DNA from: Mesostigma viride
Taxonomy: Eukaryota; Streptophyta; Mesostigmatophyceae; Mesostigmatales; Mesostigmataceae
Assembly (NCBI GenBank): GCA_009746045.1
Contig: RPFO01000213.1
Coordinates: 13,157,051-13,221,050, forward strand
Direction of reading: 5' to 3'
Length of the DNA: 64,000 nt
This document shows, piece after piece, positions 57,449 through 64,000 of this stretch (position 1 is the stretch's first letter; each line of letters opens with the position of its first letter). The notes under the pieces were generated by a model. It was not told where the DNA came from. It saw only the letters and a program-made list of their open reading frames with translations, and made no database searches. The position numbers and the translations under genes were made by a program.

Positions 57449-58463
57449 ATCCATGGGGGCCATTGTGGGCGCACATGCGCGTGGGCCACATGCTAGGCTA
57501 AGCCTGACTAATTTACACTACTGGTATATATTCCCTAGTCTGAGGTGGCAGGAGGGGCCTGCCAGGGCTTGTGGTCAACGTGGATGACCGCCCCCCTCCA
57601 GTATACCGGCTTCCCCCTTGCGCTCTGCCGGAGCTGAAGGTAGGTCGGCCATAGCTCGCGTCGCCGCTGTTGCTGGGCCAGGGTCAAGTCGTCGTCCATC
57701 GTGAAGCGAGTCTCCGAGAGCTTCTTGCGGCATTTAAGGAACGCCAGCTTGTCCGCCATGTACTTTAAGGTGAGGAGCACGGGTGCCGGGCCAGCCTTAC
57801 CCCGCGCGCGGGGGAGGCGGACAGCCGACATCCGCAGCTCACCAGTGAGTTGCATGGGGGCAAAAATGGCGCGCTTAAATGCCTCGAGAAGGCTTGTGGA
57901 GGTCTCACCTGCCGGCTGGTCGAAGTGCTTGACGATGACATTGTGGCTGCGCTTGGTGATGTCGGCCTCCTCGCGAAGGTCGAGGGCTTGTTGCTTGAGT
58001 TGTGCCGCGATGGTGGAGGTGGTGGAGGTGGTGTGATGCAAGTCCGCCCAGGTGGAGGGAGCATCACTGGCCGCGGGGCCAGCAGGTGCCGGCTGGGCAG
58101 CAATGTCCTTCACTGCCTGGGCGGTGAGGCCGGCGGTGTCATGCAAACACTCAAGGGCGGTGGCGGTGGCTTGAAGGCGTCATGGTCGAGGTCGAGGAGC
58201 TGGGCTTTGATGTCGGCAATGGAGGCGGAAACGGCAGTGGAGGTGGAGGCGGCGGTGGTGGAAATGTGAGGAAGTTCAGTAGCCAGCGTGCCACCAATTG
58301 CTGCTACGTCGGCAGCAAGGGGCCGGGCCGGGTCACGTGCTGCTGGAAGGCTTCCGTGAGGATGGAACGGAGTGTGGGGGCGGAGATGGATGGAGCCCAG
58401 ATCTCGCCGTCAGAGCGCTGGAGAAGGGAGTTGAGGATAGCGTGCTGGAGGCGGGGGCGGGGG

Positions 58464-59252
58464 CATTACAATTCGTTCAAGTGGCCCGCCGGAGCGGCTG
58501 TACAATTTTTCCCAGTGAGCGCGCTGCCAAGTGTACTTGTGGGCAAATTTTTAGGTGCCCCGTCACTTCGAGGTACTAAAAATTAGGCTACGGTACGAAT
58601 TCAGCGAATTTCAGCGAATTTTCAGTCGAACCAAAGGAAGTGACGCCAACTACCAAAAAGTTTCCGTTACGAATTTTCAGCCCAACACTCGCGCAAAATG
58701 AAGTGACGGCAACTACCAAAAAGTTTCCGTTACGAATTTTCACTCCCACACGTTTGCACAAAAGGAAGTGACGGCAACTACCAAAAAGTTTCCGTTACGA
58801 ATTTTCAGTCCCACACTTCGCGCAAATTTTAGTAGGGCTGCACGCAAGCTACCTTTCAAAATTTTGCGCTACATAGTATGGAACGCATTTCATTCGTCTG
58901 GAGGAACGCTGCCCGCCAACTACCCCCGTTCAGAAAGTTCCGCCGAAATTTACCCGAGATTTGGAAATCTGAACGTCCGCGCAAATTTTAGTAGGGCTGC
59001 ACGCAAGCTACCTTTCAAAATTTTGCGCAAGTATGGAACGCAATTCATTCGTCCGGAGGAATGCTGCTCGTCAACTGCCCCCGTTCAGAAAGTTGCGCCG
59101 AACTTTACTTGAGATTTGGAAATCTGAACGTGCGGTTGGAGTTTCGCGGGGAAACCCAAGTTCCCAAGTAATTCACCAATGAAGCGCTTCGAACACTTGT
59201 CCGCTAAAACCTAAGCAGCCGCTCCGCCTGGCCACTTAAACGAAACTTGATG
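58464..59252. mobile_element. 789-bp DNA transposon with 37-bp imperfect TIRs
   Basis: The left end CATTACAATTCGTTCAAGTG and the right-end complement CATCAAGTTTCGTTTAAGTG both continue into GGCC..GCGGAGCGGCTG. Inside are about three 64-bp repeats (GAAGTGACGGCAACTACC at 58635, 58699 and 58763) and two blocks 156 bp apart (TTTTAGTAGGGCTGCACGCA at about 58825 and 58984). No transposase is present. It interrupts copy IX; the target duplication is obscured by a G run (GGG at best). Confidence 0.7.
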
Positions 59253-59877
59253 GGGACCGAAAACCATGCTGACGTTGTGCCAGCGGCGGCTGTCGGTGCA
59301 GAGGAGGCGTCCGGTGGCGTGGAGATGGAGGCACAGGTCGTAAAGCGAGGCGTAGTCCCCGTAGAAGATGCAGTGCAGAGCATCGGACGGAGACATGTTG
59401 GTCCAGTCGTGATCATCGACCTGGAAAGGTTGGAGCCGAAAGCGCGGTTCCGAGGGGCGTGAAGACCCTCCTGTTTTGTCGGCTGAGCGGGTGCGTTTAG
59501 GGTCAGGCGATGCCGATGGCGATGCATTGAGCCCGGGAGGGTTCGGGGCGACCACCAGTGCGGGACTAGTGTCACCGCTGCCTGCCGGATCTGGCGAAGC
59601 TGCAGCCTCAGCTGCCGCATTTTCATGGGCGAGCGCATCCGCTAAACTGCGTTGCGTCGAGGGGCGTTTGCTCGTCATATATTGCGTAATAGCTTCGGAA
59701 AATTATATCAGCAGGTGCGTCTTAGAAAGACGAAGCGATAGTGATATTCACAGCTGAATTCGGGGCTCAAACGTGAAAGTTATGAGCTCCGCCGTCAGCC
59801 ATGGCTACCTCGTGGCTCGGGGGCTCGGGGGGTGTCTATAGCCGGGGGGCTCGGGGGCTCAGGGGCTCGGGGGGTGT

Positions 59878-59935
59878 CTGTAGCACATAGCCCAGAGAAG
59901 GGGCGTATGAGCCTATAATACATTCTAACCCCTAA
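59878..59935 (-). mobile_element. ORF1-only retroelement copy X (58-bp UTR scrap)
   Basis: GTCTGTAGCACATAGCCCAG through CCTATAATACATTCTA matches the 3' UTR at 56060-56110. A GGGGCTCGG tandem tract (59815-59875) precedes it. Confidence 0.6.
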
Positions 59936-60243
59936 ATGGTCTTGCTGCCGATTTTCCGCCAAAAATCGAGATCCAGCCGATGCATCGGCCCCTTCTCAGG
60001 GGACCAGATGCCGCGAAATCTATTGAGAATTAGGAAAAGTTTAGCTGAGAAGATCGAAAGTTTATAAGTTTCTTCACAGCATGGTACTAGGGTTTGCATA
60101 CTTTTGACAAAGTTTAACCCATGTTTAGGACCGTCAAAGGTGGGGGGGTACAGGGTTTTTTGGGTACTTTTGGGTGCAGTCGGTACCGACGTACGCCGCA
60201 AAATTCACGTTCGCACGTGATTTTATTGTGTGACAGCCCGTGC

Positions 60244-62728
60244 ATGGCGGCCGCGCCCACGACAATGGCAGCCTCAGGGCGGCTCGTTAGGGGCCTTAGA
60301 GTTAGCGTTCCTGCGGTCCTGTTCGGGGCTGACTGGGCAGAGGATAAATATGGTGAAAATTATGCGAATGTGCGCATACCAGGGACAGTAACGCGGGTGA
60401 CACGAGACAAATCGCAGGCATTTTGCTTGTTTGATGGCGATAAAAGGCCGCTCCCACTCACGAAGGACCAGGTTTTTGAGTACCTGCTGGTGGCTGCTGA
60501 CGATGTGGGGGATGGTGCTGATGAAAGTCCTGGCCCGGCAGAGGCGCGGGAGGCGACCCCTGAGGCGGAGGAGGTGGAGCAGTCGGACGCTGGGTCTGAG
60601 GAGGAATACGAGGAGGAGGAGGAGGATGCCGGCGAGGATGAGGAGGAGGACATCGAGGAGTCCCCGGTGAAGAAGCGCAAGCGTTCACGAGCCAAGAAAG
60701 CTGCCAATATACCCTCCCGGCGCCAGAGGATCGACGGGGGCAGAAAGAAAGGCAAGAAATCGCTGGGCGCGCGGGATGCGGAATCTGACCCGGAAGAGGA
60801 GGAACATCTGCAAAGGCAGGGCGATGGCGTGGAGGACATGCCTGAGCAGGATGTGGGAGATCCGGTGCTAAGCGACGATGAGCCTGCTGATGAGGGAAGT
60901 GCCTCGAATCCTGCACGAGGGTGGGTTTTGGGGGTGGGAGCACCCGACTACCACGTGCAGTCTCTGTCGACCAACATTGCCGTCGACGTTGCCATGCCTC
61001 TTCCTGAGCAGGCCAAGCTGCCTGGCGGCAACCAGACAAAGTACCAGGAGAGCCCTGTCGACATTTTTGCTCTGCTGTGGATACGAGATGATGTGCTGGG
61101 CCCTATTGTGGAGGAGACCAACATGTATGCCAACATGAAGCTTGCCAATCTGCCACCCGGGGCATGTGAGTGGACGCCATTGACTATCCATGAGCTGGCC
61201 AAGTGGTTGGGCATCCTGGTTACCATGGGCCTTGGGCGCCTGCCTAAGGCACAGCTCTACTTCGTTGACCGCAAGGTGGGCATGGCCACAGCCCCGGGCC
61301 TTCAGCACGCCATGCCATTCAAGCGTTTCCAGCAGATCACACGCTTCCTGCACTTCAGGGACAGTGCCTTCAAGCCAGCCAACACCGACTCCCGCGAGTA
61401 CCGCCTCTACCAGTTCGAGTGGCTCGAGATCCACCTCAACAAGGCGTACAAGAAGTACTGCACGCTCGGGGGGAAGTGCGCCATCGACGAGCGCTGCGTG
61501 GGCACCGGCCACAAATACTGCATGATTCGCTGCTTCAACCCACTGAAGCCAGCCCCCTTCCACATCCTGGGGTACTCTGCGTGTGGCCACCCCAGCGGCT
61601 ACCTGTGGCACTACCACACCTACGACAAGCTGCCGGAGGAGCAGCACACGCTCAAGGTGGTGCAGCTCCTTGGGGAGACCCTGCCCCACTCCATGGATGT
61701 GGCCATGCATGGACAGGTGGTACACCAGCAGACCAGCCGTGCATGGAGTGGCTGCATATGAGCAGGGCCACAACGTGGTCGGCACGGTAGTGCCCAACCG
61801 CAGGGGCATCCCCTGGCAGGAGCTCAAGATGCTCATCCCCAAGGGCAAGGCACTCAAGCAGGGCTTCTACGCGTGGGCAGTGCACGAGGAGACGGGGCTG
61901 CAGGCGCTTGTGTGGATGGACCGCAAGCTCGTGTACCTGCTGCAGAAGGGGTATGGCCTGCAGGAGATCATGGTGGACCGCCATGGCGGGCGTGGCAATG
62001 CCAGGGTGAACGTCCCAGCACCGTCAGCCGTTCCCAACTACTGGTCATGCTACAAAGCAGTCGACCTGTTTGACCAGCTGGCTGCCGAATACGACGTGGG
62101 CAAGGCCCTGGTGAGCAAGGTGTGGTGGCACAGGGCCTTTGGGGCCCACCTGGTGAATGCCATCACCAATGCATACCTGCTGATGACCTTCGTCAACCGT
62201 TCGCAGTCCTGCATGAGCCACTACACCTTTCTGTCAATGCTGGCAGATCAGCTGGGCAGCAACAAGTGGCCAGGCGCGCCTGCCCCTGTGAGGCAGCTCA
62301 CCCTCATCCCACTCAGGGAGGGACGGTTTGATGGCAACCACCAGGCCCAGCGCATTCCATTCGCGGTCGAGGCCGACTGCGCGGTCTGCGCTGCCACAAC
62401 CACCACCGGCGATCGCAAGCGCACAAGCTCGTGGTGCCCAGAGTGTGACATTGCCCTGTGCAGCAGCGTGGAGTACCCCTGCTTCCAGATTTTCCACTCA
62501 GGCCGAGTGCCAGGGATGGACGAGATCGAGGGGGAGCCAGCACCTGACCCCAGGCACTCCAAGCCACTCACCCAGAAGGGCGTGAGGGGGAAGGAGTGGT
62601 TGGCGACGAGGCAGACCCGCGCAGGGGCAACGCCTGGTTCCACCCTGCAAGGGAATGCTAGGAAGGCCTGGCTGAAGGCCCACTGCCCCATCAACAAGAA
62701 CAAGAACAAGAACAAGAAGAAGAAGTAG
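60244..62728 (+). CDS. piggyBac-family transposase with N-terminal barrel-like domain (one frame break)
   Basis: From ATG 60244: a region resembling a Tudor/chromo-barrel fold (YANVRIPGTVTRVTR, AFCLFDGDKRPLPL), a long acidic stretch, a basic NLS-like run (KKRKRSRAKKA), then the transposase. The catalytic Asp positions are visible: CAIDERCVG (61486), MDRWYTSRPA (61712) and VDLFDQLAAEY (62063). Conserved companions include FQQITRFLHFRD, VVGTVVPNRRGIP and WWHRAFGAHLVNAITNAYLL. A Cys-rich C-terminal domain follows (CAVC, WCPECDIALC, CFQIFH) with a Lys/Asn tail. One extra base at about 61705-61710 shifts the frame between the first and second Asp. The upstream ATG at 60121 is possible but poorly placed. 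TTAA-linked termini were not found, so element or domesticated gene is open. Confidence 0.88.
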
Positions 62729-63515
62729 AAGCCTAGTAACCTCCCCATAGGCCAGCAGGTCATGCTATATTTTATCGCACACCATAGGCAGTTTGCACAC
62801 TAGTGGCTCCTCTTGACATGCTTGTGTGTTGTTTTTTTCAGTTTTGCATGTGTGCCCTGTTTGGTAGTGCATGATGATCTGATTGCTGTATGGAATAGCA
62901 TGTGGTGTCATGTGCATGGTGGTGTGGCTCACGTGTAGCTTGATAGCTGACAGCCCCACTAGTGCTTGTAAATGGCAGTCAAGCATGCAGTGTTTGCATT
63001 ACTCTATAGCCAGTTTAGTTTACATGGCCACCTTGGTTGCAACTGCAATCATTTTGAGCTTGGGGGAATAATAAATAGGGTGGGGATATACCCTTGTGTC
63101 CCAGCGTGTGCCAGCACCCACTCGTAATTACGCATGTCTTTGCCAGCATAATAAAGACTTTTATTGCAAACATTCAGTCCAAACTGTCAGGGATATTCAT
63201 GCATTATGTGTATGCAAGTAATTGAGTCATTGGACTCACAATAATGGTGGCAACCATGAGAAATGATGCATTATGTAAAAATGACAGTTTCGGCCGGTTT
63301 ATGGGCTGCTGGGGGTACAGGGTGCAACTACTGGCATACCCATCCAACCATTGACGCCAATGGCTCAAACTATTCACCAACTAATTCTTCACCATCCTTG
63401 AAGTGGTAGGTGTCTAGGTCTTATAACATAATTCAAAATGTACATTCTACCAAAAATGAAAACGCGCGTCTTGACCCCCCTGACTTTGACGGCAGTTATA
63501 TATGGCCTACCCTGC
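62729..63515. other. 3' flank of the piggyBac gene, no other gene
   Basis: AATAAA-like motifs at 63068 and 63150 could serve polyadenylation. A 12-bp phrase GGGGGTACAGGG occurs here (about 63309) and upstream of the gene (about 60145) in the same orientation; no inverted termini were detected. Confidence 0.4.
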
Positions 63516-63528
63516 ATATATGTAAGGT

Positions 63529-63898
63529 GCCCTTTGTCCTGGAGGAGTTTGGGGCCATGGGGCCCCTGACCTCCGCCTTCTTCAAGGAGTGTTGCCGGCT
63601 CCGGGAGGACCGGCTGGACCTGGAGGGCCAGCGGGCCCCATGGTCGGCGCGGACCTGGACGTCATATTGGCGTCAGCGCTTGTCGGTGGCGCTGACTCGG
63701 GCCATGGCTGACATCATGCTCCGCCGTACGCGGGCTGATTTTGCGGTGCAGCAGGGCTATTAGGTTCCTCCCGTTAGGCGTTTCCATTGGTCTTATCGTA
63801 GTATAGAGCTTTGACATGGCTCTGTATATAGGTTTATAGCTGGGCGTTTGCTTTGGTTTGAGTGATTTCACTCTGCTGTAAGTAATTATATTTTTAAA
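63529..63898 (+). mobile_element. REL-endonuclease non-LTR retroelement, copy G
   Basis: A perfect 13-bp target duplication, ATATATGTAAGGT, lies at 63516-63528 and 63899-63911. The insertion is 370 bp: the last 80 codons (FVLEEFGAMGPLTSAFFKEC to VQQGY), the TAG at 63761 and the 3' UTR. It is almost identical to the end of copy E, so the insertion is young. Confidence 0.85.
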
Positions 63899-64000
63899 AT
63901 ATATGTAAGGTTGTGATATACCAACCCGAAGGGCAACTCATGGACATGCTTGCCCCCCAAGGACAGCCATTGGATATGGGTAGGTTGGATGGCATCTGGT
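63899..64000. other. Flank after copy G
   Basis: The second target-site copy is followed by about 90 bp in which nothing is recognised. Confidence 0.3.

Larger units (their letters stand above)
56018..59830 (-). mobile_element. ORF1-only retroelement copy IX, split by two insertions
   Basis: Pieces at 56018-56374 (tail and 3' UTR), 57449-58463 (rest of UTR, RRM/CTD and coiled-coil coding part) and 59253-59830 (N-terminal coding part from ATG at 59678, leader) line up as one minus-strand unit. A LINE (56375-57448) sits in the UTR and a TIR element (58464-59252) sits in ORF1. The stretch 58146-57535 is an unbroken 203-codon reading of the C-terminal half (LTAQAVKDIAAQPAPAGPAA to YWRGAVIHVDHKPW). 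Confidence 0.75.

Noticed and set aside
59930-63400. TTAA-linked terminal repeats around the piggyBac gene
   Set aside because: TTAACCC occurs at about 60115, but no GGGTTAA partner or matching inverted end was found downstream.

Overview
This is a transposon-packed stretch of a nuclear genome, most likely from a green alga. The host genes have spliceosomal GT-AG introns and GC-rich codons. Two of them belong to families typical of the green lineage: a RETICULATA-related (DUF3411) plastid-envelope protein and a LOG2/MGRN1-type RING ubiquitin ligase. No bacterial operon structure, rRNA gene or CRISPR array is visible. I do not name a species.

Host genes. Three genes look genuinely cellular: a calcineurin-like metallophosphoesterase (15067-16581, minus), the RETICULATA-related gene (36218-39912, minus, four exons inferred) and the RING E3 ligase gene (41485-50012, plus, four exons inferred). 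The last two are divergently transcribed from a 1.6 kb gap. The RING gene is inflated to 8.5 kb because each intron holds its own tandem arrays. A piggyBac-family transposase gene (60244-62728, plus) is nearly complete but carries one frame break.

Retroelements. (1) A non-LTR family whose C-terminus has a CCHC knuckle followed by a PD...D endonuclease-like block. It occurs as seven mostly 5'-truncated copies and inserts next to (AT)n runs, making 13-17 bp target duplications. (2) An RTE-like LINE with an ORF1 and an APE-RT ORF2 (28505-32667), plus many fragments. (3) A unit of about 2 kb that encodes only an L1-ORF1p-like protein and ends in a TTAA-repeat tail. One copy is a complete insertion with its own target duplication (51432-53411); nine other copies or fragments are present. 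The LINEs and ORF1-only units share a 3' hairpin and A/T-rich tails and often lie tail to tail.

DNA transposons. A 7.1 kb CACTA-type element (2764-9849) splits an ORF1-only unit. An hAT-like MITE lies at 14202-14986, a TTAA-flanked piggyBac-type MITE at 34142-35882, a 669-bp TGTCAGA-ended element at 24958-25626, an 8-bp-duplication MITE at 40531-40770 and a 37-bp-TIR element at 58464-59252. Several insertion sites can be checked against uninterrupted paralogous copies inside this same window.

Layout: 0-12.6 kb nested retroelements and the CACTA element; 12.6-15 kb fragments and the hAT MITE; 15-16.6 kb phosphoesterase; 16.6-36 kb repeats, a decayed gag-like region and the LINE; 36-50 kb the divergent host gene pair; 50-60 kb nested repeats; 60-62.7 kb piggyBac gene; 62.7-64 kb spacer and a last endonuclease-type insertion.
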